A stretch of 64,000 nt of DNA from Escallonia rubra (Eukaryota > Streptophyta > Magnoliopsida > Escalloniales > Escalloniaceae). Numbering within the stretch: position 1 is the first letter of the stretch; each line of letters opens with the position of its first letter. The translations under genes and the position numbers were made by a program. The stretch lies in contig JAVXUO010001981.1 in NCBI GenBank assembly GCA_033065855.1, positions 124,001 to 188,000 of the forward strand, written 5' to 3'. Shown piece after piece: positions 47,200-58,440 of this stretch. Under the pieces are notes generated by a model, which saw only the letters and a program-made list of their open reading frames with translations, had not been told where the DNA came from and ran no database searches.

Positions 47200-48300
47200 T
47201 TTACGCACATGTAGCGTCGAATAAATGAGGGTAAGCACTTCGCATGGCCTCCTCTGATTTCCAGGTAGCCTCTTCAGTATTGTGATTCATCTACAGTACT
47301 TTCACCAGCGGGACCACCTTGGTTATCCGCACTTGTTCACGTCGGTCTAATATTTCCACCGGCATCTCTTCACAACTCAAATCCCTCTGAATATTCTCAG
47401 GACGATGCTGTAACACGTGAGTCAAGTCATGCACAACTTTCTCAACATCAACACGTGGAACACATTATGAACATGTGACAGATCCGGTGACAACGCCAAG
47501 AGATACACTACCGGTCCAATTCTCTCAAGGATTTCATAGGGTCCAATATATCTAGGGCTGAGCTTGCCCTTCTTCTCGAAATGCATTACTCCCTTCCAAG
47601 GAGATATTCTCAAATCCCGTGTATGCTTTGAAGCATACATACGTTATCTATCATGTGCCGCTTGCATGCATGACCGAATCAAATCAACCTTCTCACAGGT
47701 TACCTGTACCAACTCTGGGCCAATGAGGTGACGCTCTCCAACCTCATCCCAACATAACAAAGTTCTACACTTCCAACCATACAAAGCCTCAAAAGGCGCC
47801 ATCTGAATATTTGCCTGATAGTTGTTGTTGTATGCAAACTCGACCAACGGCAAATGTGTATCCCAAATACTCTGGAAATCTAAAGTGCAAGCCATTAACA
47901 TATCTTCCAAGGTCAAAATAGTCCGCTCTGACTGGTCATCTGTCTGTGGATGGAAAACTGTATTAAACCTCAAGTCAGTTCCTATAGCCATCTCGAAACT
48001 CCCTCAAAACCTCGAGGTAAATTATGGATCTCTATTAGATACAATTGACGCATGTACTCCATGAAGTCTCACAATCATATCCACATATTGAGCCAATTGT
48101 TGCATAGTAAAATTGGCTCGAATAGGCAAGAAGTGTATCGATTGACTTAACCGATCTACCATTACCCAGATCATACCAAATTCTCTAATCATCCTCGGTA
48201 AACCTCCCACGAAGTCTATAATGAGGTGTTTCCATTTCCACTCGGGAATCTCTAGGGACTGTACTGTTCCTGCCGGCTTTCGATGTTCAGCCTTGATCTA
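47200..48300 (-). pseudogene. integrase and chromodomain-like tail (fossil)
   Basis: Minus-strand FHPQTDDQSERTI near 47,920-47,960 and LSPRYIGPYEILERIGPV near 47,500-47,560 are standard gypsy integrase motifs. A chromodomain-like end follows near 47,220-47,330 (WMNHNTEEATWKSE). In life it would insert cDNA, possibly guided to heterochromatin. Broken fossil. Confidence 0.88.
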
Positions 48301-48887
48301 CTAGCACACTAAACACCGAAAAACAACCTATGTTATGTTCCTCTTCATTCATGCCCACCAGAAATGCTCTCGAAGGTTGTGGTACATCTTGGTGCCTCCA
48401 GGGTGCACTGAAAAATAAGAATTATAAGCCTCAGAGAACAGTAATCCCCTTAACTCCTCATCATTGGAAAAACATAACTGGCTCCCAAATCATACTACTC
48501 CCTCAGAGTCACTCCTAAACTCAGTTTGTTTCCCACTCTTCATCTTTTCAACAATTTTGGTGAACTCAGAGTCGCTCGTTTGTGCAGTCTTGATTCTGCT
48601 GATTAATGAGGGTTAAACCTGCATATCTGCTAGCACTGCATCATGTCCTGGCACTCTAATCTTTAGGTCCAATTTCCTCATTTCCTCCAACAACTGAGGT
48701 TGTATCATAATTAATGCTGCCAGATTCTCAGTATTCTTCCTTTATAAGAGTATCAGCCACTACATTGGCCTTACCGAGATGATAATGAATCGAGCAGTCA
48801 TAATCCTTCAGTAGGTCCAACCATCTCCGTTGTCTCATGTTAAGATCCTTTTGAGTAAAGATATAATTGAGACTCTTGTGATATGTG
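48301..48887 (-). pseudogene. H2C2/RNase H end of gypsy pol left of CACTA (fossil)
   Basis: Minus-strand [11 protein letters not shown]-like sequence near 48,810-48,860 is the RNase H C-terminal region of plant gypsy pol. Sequence between here and integrase fits the usual linker. Broken fossil. Confidence 0.75.
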
Positions 48888-48890
48888 TAT

Positions 48891-48903
48891 CACTACAAGA
48901 AAA
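48891..48903 (+). repeat. CACTA left terminal inverted repeat
   Basis: CACTACAAGAAAA, identical to the right end on the other strand. TAT target duplication immediately outside. Confidence 0.97.
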
Positions 48904-48904
48904 C

Positions 48905-49145
48905 AGGCTTTTAGCGACGGGGAAATTCGTCGCTAAAAGCCCAAAATTCGTCGCTAAAATAATTAGCGACGGATTCACCGTCGCTAAATATCCCTCGTAT
49001 AAAAGCCCGTCACTAATAGTTTAGCGACGGAATTTTTAAATCCGTCGCTAAATATGTGATTTTTACCGACGGATTTATTTTTCATTAGCGACGGATATTC
49101 CGTCGCTAAAAAACTTATTTAGCGACGGAATAAATCCGTCGCCAA
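48905..49145. repeat. left subterminal repeats (AGCGACGG type)
   Basis: About a dozen AGCGACGG or CCGTCGCT units in about 240 bp, in both orientations and often paired as hairpins. In En/Spm such motifs bind the TNPA protein. Here the binding protein is presumably the Transposase_24-type product, which is inference. Confidence 0.92.
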
Positions 49146-49403
49146 AAGTCAATTTTTTTTTTGAATTTTTTTTTATTTTTCAATTACCTAGACCTCTAAT
49201 ACAATTTTCAATTCTCAACAACAACACGCAATAATCAATACAGAAAGAAATATATATAATCAATTATAAAAAATATTTATAATAAAAAAAACTCATACAT
49301 GTACAAGCCGGGAACCGGATATAGCCGGTTAGGAGAGGGGAGAAGCGTACAAGCCGGGCGCGGGGGGGGGGGGAAGCTCGGAACGGGCAGGGGAATGGGC
49401 CCA

Positions 49404-51057
49404 TCAGGGGTTCCCGAGTCCCGGATCTGGATCCTGCTGATCCGGGGCCGGGGCGGCTGGTCCAGCAGTGCCCTGCTCCCTCATCATCCGGCACACCACT
49501 GTAGCAATGCGCTGGATCTCCTCGTCGTCCAACTGAGGCCGAGGAGACGGTGTTTGTGGAGGGGCAGCAGGGGGTGAGGACGCTCCTATCACGGCACGAG
49601 GAGTCGTGCTAGGCAGGCCGCGTATGCGGCCTTTCGGCCGATTCACGACCTCCGGCGTATCCAGCCATCGCTTCAACCCCCCAGTACTCGCAGCCGTACT
49701 AGTGGACGCTGATGGCTGTCTGGACTGCTGCTCGGACCCCCTTAGCTATTCATACGAGGCCTGCAAAAATAGTGGTTTAACGATATGTTATGGCATTAAT
49801 TAACGAAATAGACATTGAGGATAGAAAGAAAAAACATTAACTTAAATAAATTGACTCACATCGATCCGCCGGGCAATATCTGAAATATAGTCGCCCGCCT
49901 GGTGCGTCTCGTCCTTGTCCTTCTTCCGCACGTGCGTCTGAGTATAGGTCAGAGCTATGACCTCATCCTCCTCTAGATCCGGGTGCTCGACCGCGTTCAT
50001 GTGTCGGACGATGTCGTGTGGCACCGACCCCCCCGTGTGCGTCGGATCTCTGTTCTGTCTGTTCTCAGCCCCGCTCTTACTCTTGGCGTCCCAACCTGGA
50101 TCCGCAGCCCACCGATCTATCATCTCCCCCCATACACGGTGAGATATCCAATGTGGGGGATATTTCGTCATGTCCGTCATCGGGGCACCCGCGGGCAGCG
50201 CCTTCTTCGCCCGGTCTCGTGCATCGTGGAGCCATCGGCGGTAATTCTTGCCGATGTAGGCAAAGAAAGCCTGCTGCCCCAGTACCTGCTGCTCAGGCGT
50301 GTCAAACGTGAACCCCTCCTGTAATGCATTCAATAACACAAATTAACAACATAAAACAAACTGTAATTTAACATTTACTAACGCTGAAAAAAATACTTCA
50401 CCGTACCAGCCACTCCTCCCATAGGGCCTCCCTCGCAGCGGCATCCCAGTCCTTCCAGTACAGGCGTGGCTCGAAGAATCGGCCCTTCACAAGAACGCCG
50501 ATCTTCGTCCTCGCCATATTCTCCAGGATCCTGCCAAAGAAGTAATTAAATTAATTAATACAGTTCAAATATAAATTAACACCCAAAAATTTTAAACATA
50601 AGGCATGAGGTGATATTTTTAGTACTTACAGGCCCTCTTGCGTGAGCGTAACTCTCTGTTTACGCTGGGGGTCGATGCGTACCCCGCGTGTCGGACCACG
50701 GCCTCGTCGAGATCCTACAAAACACAGACATTAATACAGTTCAAATATAAGGCTAGCGAAAATGTACGAAACACCGTTATCAACTATACCTGAGGTAGAA
50801 CCCACGGAAGATGGAGAATGCACGCGCGTGTAGGATGAATCTGCGTCGGGCTGGGGCGACGGCTCGAGCTGAGGCTGGGGCAACGGCGATGGCTGGGGCT
50901 GGGGCGACGGTGACGGCGACGGCTGGGGCAGGGCCCCCGATGGCTGTCCGCGATCACTCTGTGCCTCGTCATCAGTAGGCAATGACGAGGTGGGACTAAC
51001 CGGGGAGGAAGCAGCTCGGCGTCCAGCCCGGCCACGAATAGCCCGTATCCTATCCAT
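49404..51057 (-). CDS. Transposase_24-type (Ptta/En/Spm) protein of CACTA element, five exons, one amber codon
   Basis: Exons (minus strand): 51,057-50,790; 50,714-50,630; 50,530-50,407; 50,318-49,860; 49,760-49,404. All introns begin GT and end AG and the frame is kept, giving 431 codons including the stop. Order of parts: a Pro/Ser-rich N-terminus, a GRGPTRGVRIDP segment, a WKDWDAAAREALWEEW segment, then a conserved region ending in RDPTHTGGSVPHDIVRHM, a signature of plant family PF03004. A C-terminal acidic helix (DDEEIQRIATVVCRMM) follows. This class is thought to bind subterminal repeats. The chosen start (MDRIRAIRG) is uncertain; an upstream in-frame Met lies at 51,069. One in-frame TAG is at 49,746-49,748, at the start of the last exon, between ASYE and LRGSEQQ. 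Confidence 0.85.
50631..51020 (-). other. Pro/Ser/Gln-rich N-terminal segment coding part
   Basis: Within the first exon about 40 residues are mostly Pro, Ser and Gln (PQPSPSPSPQPQPSP), which suggests a disordered linker. The second exon, which follows after an intron, is Arg/Gly-rich and may contact DNA; this is inference. Confidence 0.6.
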
Positions 51058-51132
51058 ATCTGACTTCATATAGATTATATACAAAGACATTAACACGTGA
51101 AAAACAATAATTTAGGCATAAATCATCATCGG

Positions 51133-51135
<3 letters not shown>

Positions 51136-51168
<33 letters not shown>
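51136..51168. repeat. (TA)n microsatellite between the two CACTA genes
   Basis: About 33 bases of alternating TA in the roughly 190-bp spacer between the stop of the transposase gene (51,252) and the start of the second gene. Confidence 0.95.
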
Positions 51169-51170
<2 letters not shown>

Positions 51171-51251
51171 ACGGATGTGCAAAAACACATCAATAAACAC
51201 CAAGTTCTAAAATGTTACTACATTTTTCCCGTGATGTTACAACATTACAAG

Positions 51252-54200
51252 TCAATCATTTTCAGTTTGCGAATCATCTTCATCACTATCCTCGTCGCCC
51301 TCTTCTTCGTGGGACTCGTCGTCCTCTTCATCTTCTAATTCATCCTCTTCATCAGTAGACTCGGTCACATCATCTCCAACACTTTCAACATCTTCCGCGT
51401 CATCATCTACGACTTCTTCTCCCACAAGAAGTGTTGTTGGAAGAGGAAGATCGTCCTCCTCGTTGTTGACCTCAACAGGGAACAAGACACGTGGTTGGTC
51501 GGCTTGAAAGGAGTCTAGCTCACTGTCATATGTCACGGGCAATTTCTTGGACTTGATAGTTGTATACCAATGAGATTTGGGATTGGCGACGTCCTCCGCG
51601 TAAAAGACTTGTACAGCTTGACTAGCAAACACAAAGGGCTCGTCTGATGCAAGTCTTGACTTGACATTGACATCTACAATCCCTTGAGAGCTAACACGGA
51701 TTCCTCTACTGCATGTGACATCGAACCACGTACACTTGAACATTACCAGGCGGTTTTGGGAACCCAGATATGTTAGCTCAACAATCTCATCTAGCTCTCC
51801 GTAAAAATCCATGCAATTCTCGGCATAACAGTCGCCGTTGACCAAGACTCCACTGTTTTGGGTTTGTTTTGTTCGGTCATCATCTTTTACGTTAAACCTA
51901 AACCCGTTGATGATATAGCCTCCGTAACAGGATGTTTGTTTGTTAGGGCCTTCGGCTAGTAATTTCAAGCAGGAGGCCACTGGTCTATCCATTGACTGAA
52001 CCTATTGTAGATGACGGTAAAAATTAAGGATAAATCAGTATACTAATTGGCCACAGAACTGTATATAACACATAATATAATTTCGTTAAATAATCTTACA
52101 CGGATTTTGAACCACTGTACAAATTGTGATTTCCGATGAGATTCAAGTCCAGCGGGATCAGTGATTAAAGATTCCGCATCGAACTCACTGCAAACCAATA
52201 TGCATTTAACTCGCTTAACACACACTTTCAATTATGTACAGCAATGTAAGTGAATTAAGACTTTAACTTACTCAACGAATGCCGAAACTTCATCGCAATT
52301 TAGAAGGGCATATATTGTTGCAGCACTGTACTCTTCATCTGTTAGCCATCGAGTATACGTTCGGCCGAACGGACTACCTGACTGCTTGAATATTGACAAT
52401 TGCCCTTCCAAATTTGTGCTTGCTCCGGGATCATTTCGGCCTAGTTGATTTAACCTTGTACCAACATCCGAACCGAAATATTGACTACAAAAGTTTACAA
52501 GTTCTTCCATTACGTAAGCCTCCGCAATTGAGCCCTCAACCCGAGCCTTATTACGGACTTTTTTCTTTAAATGGAACATGAACCTAGAAGTTTAGGGAAT
52601 CGAGTTAGGTGGAATATCAATGATAACAGATGTCGCATTAAGTGTAAACGAACAACTGTAACAATTTAAGGATTACCTCTCGAAGGGATACATCCACCGA
52701 TATTGCACGGGTCCACCCATCTTAGCTTCATATGCCAAGTGAACAGGCAGATGCTCCATTGAATCAAAGAACGAAGGTGGGAAGATTTTCTCCAGCTTGC
52801 AAATCGTCACCACAATGTTCTTTTCAAGCACTTCCATGTTACTCACCCGGATCGTAGAAGAGCATATATCTCGAAAGAAATGAGATAATTCAGTCAAAGT
52901 CTCGCAAACAACCCGTGGCAACAGTCCCCGGAAGGCAATAGGAATGAATCTCTCCATGAATACGTGGCAGTCGTGACTCTTCATCCCTTGGAACTTGCAT
53001 TCCGATACATTGCAACAACGAGATATGTTGGACACAAACCCATCCGGAAGCTTCAAATTCTTAACCCACTGACAGACCTTCTCCACTTGTTTCTTGTCTA
53101 GACAGTAAGGTGCTTTCGGAAGTATGGTCCTCCCACTGACTGTCCGAGGATGCAATTCACGGCGTACACCCAACTGTTGTAGATCCCTTCTCGCTTTAAG
53201 GTGATCTTTCGATTTGCCCTTGAAATTCATCACTGTGTTGAACACATTATCAAAAACGTTCTTCTCAATATGCATCACATCCATGTTGTTTCGGATAACG
53301 AGCGTCCTCCAGTAGGCTAACTCCCAGAAGATACAAAATTTTCTCCAGTTGTGCTCTTTCCCGAACCCTGCAATCTTCTGATCCGGCACACCCTTACCGT
53401 GTGGTATGTCAGTATCAAGTGCCTCCAGGTGTGAGAGTACTTCTTCACCAGATGGGTAGTCCAGCGTGACAACCTCACGCTCGATTGTCCCGTCAAATTT
53501 ATCCTTCTGCCTACGAAACTGATGGCCCGGTGGCAAAAGCTTACGGTGACATCCGAACCACGAGGCCTTTCCGCCGTGCTTTAACGTATGACCGGGGTTC
53601 ACGCCCATACAAGCAGGGCATGCTAGCTTCCCATGTGTGCTCCAGCCACACGTCATTCCCAATGCGGGGAAATCATGTATAGTCCACATCAAAGCAGCCC
53701 TCATCTGAAAATTTTGTTTAAGGGATGCATCATATGTTTCGACTCCATGATTCCATAATTGTTTTAACTCATCAATCAACGGCCTTAAATACACATCTAT
53801 GTCCTTACCGGGACTCTTCGGCCTCGGAATAAGCAACGACAAGAACATATACGGCTTCTTCATGCACATGCCTGGTGGAAGGTTGTAAGGAACAATAATA
53901 ACAGGCCAACAGGAGTAAGGCGTGGTAGACTAACCGAAAGGGTTGAACCCATCGGTTGCCAGACCAAGTCTAACATTCCGAACTTCCTGAGCAAAGACTG
54001 GATGCCTGCGGTCAAACTCCTTCCACGCCTCTCCATCAGCTGGGTGTGTCAGCACATCGGCATCGTTGCTGCGAGTCTCACGGTGAGCCCTCATATGTTC
54101 AGCCGTACTGGAGGAGTAGTACATTCTCTGAAGCCGTGGTGTGACCGGGAAATATCGCAATATCTTCCATGCAATGTTTTTCTTCTTCCCTTTGTCCGGT

Positions 54201-54910
54201 TTGTACCTCGAATGATCACATACTGGACATAATGACAAATCCTTATTCTCTTTCCAGAATAATACACAATCGTTATTGCACGCATCTATCCGGTCATAGC
54301 TCAACCCAAGTTTCCTCATCATCTTCTTCGCGTCATAGTACGACGGCGGTAGCTTTTCACTTTCGGGCAGTATTTCTTTGATGAAGGTAACAAACTCGTT
54401 AAAACCTTTCTCACTCAGCCCGTGGTCTGATTTCAACTGTAATAACCTACTAACCGCAGACAGCCGTGTGTGTTTCGGAGCTCCATCCCACAGCGGCTCT
54501 TCCGCAGCTCTCAACAACTCATAAAACTGATGAGCCCCCTCGTTCGGCGGTTGTGGACCGTCGTTACCCCAGTCAACATTAGCATGCCCAGCATCCATAA
54601 TCATATCTCGGAAATCATATCGTGCCTCCTCCCTAACTTCAGTTTGACTAGCCAGGTTGGACGACAATACTATCGTTTCCCCGTGCTGCGTCCACCTTGT
54701 GTATCCACCCATAAAACCGTACCGACGAAGATGCCATTTTACTTCAATTCTTTTTCTCCAGTGCAACAACTCACATCTACCGCACGGGCACCTTATCTTA
54801 TCAAGGTCAACATGTGCAGGATGCGCATAAGCGAAGTCGAGAAATTCGTCAACGCGACACTCAAAATCTTCAGCATTCTTCCTTTTCATCCAACTTCGAT
54901 CGACTGACAT
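51252..54910 (-). CDS. TNPD: TNPD/Tnp2-type CACTA transposase, four exons, one amber codon
   Basis: Exons (minus strand): 54,910-52,677; 52,583-52,272; 52,187-52,100; 52,001-51,252. Introns are GT-AG and the frame is kept over 1,128 codons including the stop. Residues about 1-90 are a Transpos_assoc-like zinc region (CPCGRCELLHWR). About 205-700 is the Tnp2/Transposase_21 domain: CNNDCVLFWKEN, CPVCDHSRYK, FPVTPRLQRMY, PYMFLSLLIP, and MDVMHIEKNVFDNVF. DUF4218-like sequence (KSHDCHVFMERFIPIAFRGL) follows, then a DUF4216-like region (GFRFNVKDDD) in the last exon and a highly acidic tail. The protein should cut the CACTA ends. One in-frame TAG lies at 53,930-53,932 (codon 327), between ATDGFNPFG and STTPYSCWPV. 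The start MSVDRSWM matches the usual start of this family. Confidence 0.93.
52584..52676 (-). other. intron 1 of CACTA transposase
   Basis: A 93-nt intron with donor GTAATC and acceptor CTTCTAG. Its length is a multiple of three, so the frame would survive retention unless a stop is met; the tail of exon 1 meets a stop in the intron. Confidence 0.85.
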
Positions 54911-55640
54911 GACGACTGAATTATCGTACTGTATACCACCTTCAATAATGACCAGTGATTAGGCATTGCCGATGTAAATATCAATGCATGAATGTTACAA
55001 CATGTCTACATATTTCCCCTCCACTCTTGAACAGGTAGTGGTCCTATCCCATTCAGAAAAGCACATGTTTATAAAACAGTGAATAACTCATGCTTAGTCC
55101 GATGTCTGTGGAAAATTCGGCAGCACCTCCCCGCATTTCTCCAAGTACACCACATCGATTAGGTGTTCTAACATTCATCTAACCTTGCTCAGGAAGGTTT
55201 GACGGATGTTAGAACACCAGATCTGTATGCACCCGGAGAAACACACGAGAACGTGTACCAAATATCCACGACATAGAACATAAAGCATGAGTCAAAATAC
55301 TGTTTTATAAACAATTAGCTTTTCCAAACTGTCCAAACTGGACATCCAAAGGCTCATTACAAGGCATTACTTTGTAATGAGTACCTTTGAACGGGAACTA
55401 AGGGTTTCTATGCATGCATGTGTTCAGAAATTGATAAGATATGCAAGAATCTTTCCGAAATATCAAAACTGCAGAATGATCGTTGCATATGTTATCAATT
55501 CCACATTAAATAGAACTCGTTGGCAACGAGTTGAACCATCTCGTTGCCAATGGACTTCTCAAAACAACAATTAATATAAAGAAGGCAGGGTTTGTAAACA
55601 ACGAGTAATTGAACCATCTCTGGGCAACATGGAGTAATTA
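54911..55640. other. start of CACTA leader, no gene recognised
   Basis: Unique-looking AT-rich sequence upstream of the transposase start. No second gene was recognised, though 5' untranslated exons could lie here. Confidence 0.5.
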
Positions 55641-56480
55641 TGGGATGTACAAGGGCTAATTAGGGCTAACTGGGTTATTAGGGTTAATTACGATTATTAA
55701 TTATAGCTGATTAGAGTTGATTAGGACTAATTAGGGTTATTTAGTCCTAATTAGGGTTTAATTGTGCCGAGTAGTGATGATTAGTCCTAATTAGGGCTAA
55801 TTGGGCTTAATTGGGTTATGTTAGGGCTAATTAATGTTAATGAGGGATAGTTTCGGATGATTATAGCTGACTAGGGTTGATTAGGACTAATTAGAGTTAT
55901 GTAGTCCTAATTAGGGTTTAATTGTGCCGAGTAGTGCTGATTAGTCCTAATTAGGGCTAATTAGGCTTAATTGGGTTATGTTATGGCTAATTAATGTTAA
56001 TGAGGGCTAGTTTCGGATAATTATAGCTAATTAGGGTTGATTATGACTAATTAGGGTTTAATTGTGCCGAGTAGTGATGATTAGTCCTAATTAGGGCTAA
56101 TTAGGCTTAATTGGGTTATGTTAGAGCTAATTAATGTTAATGAGGGCTAGTTTCGAATAATTATAGCTAATTAGGGTTGATTAGGACTAATTAGGGTTAT
56201 TTAGTCCTAATTAGGGTTTTGATGGTGCCGAGTAGTGTTGATTAGTCCTAACTAGCGCTAATTAGGCATAATTGGGTTATGTTAGTGCAAATTATGACTA
56301 ATTAGGCTAACTACAATCAATATGCGCATAATTGGGTTCATTTGGGCTAATTTGGGGTAATTACAGCTAATTTGAATTTCATCAGGTTCTTAGGGTTAAT
56401 TAAAACTAATTAGGCTCGTTAGAGCTAATTAGGGTTAATTGATTTATTAAAATATTGTTAATCAGGACTAATTAGGGCTA
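55640..56480. repeat. CACTA leader array 1: TTAGGG/CTAATTAGG type, about 160-bp period
   Basis: GTGCCGAGTAGTG recurs at 55,764, 55,924, 56,064 and 56,225 (spacings 160, 140 and 161). The filler is short CTAATTAGGG and TTAATTAGGG words. Confidence 0.9.
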
Positions 56481-56574
56481 ATTATAGCCAGCACTGGAGC
56501 CACGATTAGATTCCAGGGGGTGCATGCTAAAAATGTCGCATTAACCTAACTAACCTAAATTTAATGTACATTCA

Positions 56575-57145
56575 ACAACCTCAATTCCGACACCTCATAT
56601 AGGGTGTCGATATGGTGTCCGATACGTGTCTGACACCTCCAGACACGTGTCCGACACATACCGACGCGTGTCCGACGCCTCTGGACACGTGTCCGACGGC
56701 GTCGGACACGTGTCCGTCGCCCACCGACACGCACCTCCAGACACATCGGCATACGTTAATTTGTTTTTTAAATGCTGGACACCGTCGATCAAACGTGGTG
56801 TCCGTGTCTGCGCTAACTAACATGTATCCCAATCCAATTGGGTCTCATCCTCCGTCAACAACCTCAATTCCGACACCTCATATAGGGTGTCGATATGGTG
56901 TCCGATACGTGTCTGACACCTCCGGACACATGTCCGACACATACCGATACGTGTCTGACACCTCCGGACACGTGTCTGACACATACCGACACGTGTCCGA
57001 CGCCTTTGGACACGTGTCCGACGCCCACCGACACGCACCTCCAGACACATCGGCATACGTTAATTTGTTTTTTAAATGTCGAACACCGTCGATCAGACGT
57101 GGTGTCCGTGTCTGCGCTAACTAACAGGTATCTCAATCCAATTGG
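56575..57145. repeat. CACTA leader array 2: 283-bp repeat with GACACGTGTC palindromes
   Basis: TCAATTCCGACACC starts two copies at 56,581 and 56,864, 283 bp apart. Each copy contains about six CACGTGTC, GACACGTG or near-palindromic GACACGTGTC words, with CACGTG at the core. A degenerate third start lies near 57,160. Reading frames in this array (Asp/Thr/Cys-rich) are by-products of the repeat. Confidence 0.92.
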
Positions 57146-57500
57146 GTCCCATCCTCCGTCAAGAATCTCAATTCTCAATTCTCAATTCTCAAATGCTCAA
57201 TGCAATAAAAATTAACAAAAATCACACATTCAATCCAATTGGGTCCCATCCTCCGTCAATAATCTCAATATCTCAAATGCTCAATGCACAATTAATAATC
57301 TAAAATCATCAATTAACAACCTAAAATCATCAATTAATAATCGCAATTACTTCAAATGCACAGCTAATAACCTAAAATCATCGATCAGTAATCACAATTC
57401 TAAAACACACAATTAACAACCTAAAATTATCAAACAAATGATCAATGTTCAAATGGGAAAAAAATGTTCAAAATTCACATATCCGATGCGCTTGAATTAT
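57146..57500. repeat. CACTA leader: AT-rich CTCAAT/AATCATCAA degenerate repeats
   Basis: Short words such as CTCAATTCTCAA and CTAAAATCATCAATTAA recur several times. No gene. Confidence 0.7.
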
Positions 57501-58440
57501 TTCAATTTAGGGTTCGATTGTATTAGGGCATTCAATTTAGGGTTCAATTAGTTTCATTTAGGGTTCGGTTCGATTAGGGCATTCAATTTAGGGTTCAATT
57601 ACTTCAATTTAGGGTTCAATTAGGGGGTTCTATTGATTCAATTTAGGGTTCAGTTGATTTGAGACATTAAATTTAGGGTTCAATTACTTCAATTTAGGGT
57701 TCAATTAGGGGGTTCTATTGATTCAATTTAGGGTTCAGTTGATTTGAGGCATTAAATTTAGGGTTCAATTAGTTCAATTTAGGGTTCGGTTGGATTAGGG
57801 CATTCAATTTGGGGTTCAATTAGGGTTCGGTTAGATTGGGGCAATCAATTTATGGTTTAATTAGGAGTTCAATTAGTTTAATTTAGGATTCGATTCAATT
57901 AGGGCATTCAATTTAGGGTTCAATTACTTCAATTTAGGGTTCAATTAGGAGGTTCTATTGATTCAATTTAGGGTTCGGTTGATTTGAGGCATTCAATTTA
58001 GGGTTCAATTAGTTCAATTTAGGGTTCAGTTGGATTAGGGCATTCAATTTAGGGTTCAATTAGGGTTCGGTTAGATTGGGGCAATCAATTTAGGGTTTAA
58101 TTAGGGGTTCAATTAGTTTAATTTAGGGTTCGATTCAATTAGGGCATTCAATTTAGGGTTCAATTACTTCAATTTAGGGTTCAATTAGGGGGCTCTATTG
58201 ATTCAATTTAGGGTTCGGTTGATTTGAGGCATTCAATTTAGGGTTCAATTAGTTCAATTTAGGGTTCGGTTGGATTAGGGCATTCAATTTAGGGTTCAAT
58301 TAGGGTTCGGTTAGATTGGGGCAATCAATTTAGGGTTTAATTAGGGGTTCAATTAGTTTAATTTAGGGTTCGATTCAATTGGGGTTTTGGGTTTTGGGTT
58401 TTGGGTTTTGGGTTTTGGGTTTAGAGTTTAGGGTTTTGGG
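57500..58440. repeat. CACTA leader array 3: 240-bp higher-order repeat of TTTAGGG-bearing units
   Basis: GCAATCAATTTA(T/G)GGTTTAA recurs at 57,841, 58,081 and 58,321, exactly 240 bp apart. Each 240-bp copy is made of roughly 18-20 bp units such as CAATTTAGGGTTCAATTAG. TTTAGGG is the plant telomere unit. From 58,383 a run of GGGTTTT words follows, about 55 bp. Confidence 0.95.

Noticed and set aside
56612-57215. Asp/Thr/Cys-rich frames on both strands of the CACTA leader
   Set aside because: Direct translation of the GACACGTGTC repeat array; each frame repeats with the 283-bp period.
55640-58440. A CRISPR-like array
   Set aside because: Repeats are tandem without unique spacers, and the context is a plant transposon.
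57500-58440. A true interstitial telomere
   Set aside because: TTTAGGG words are separated by TTCAATTA-type sequence and arranged in 240-bp copies inside a CACTA element; this is not a telomere array.
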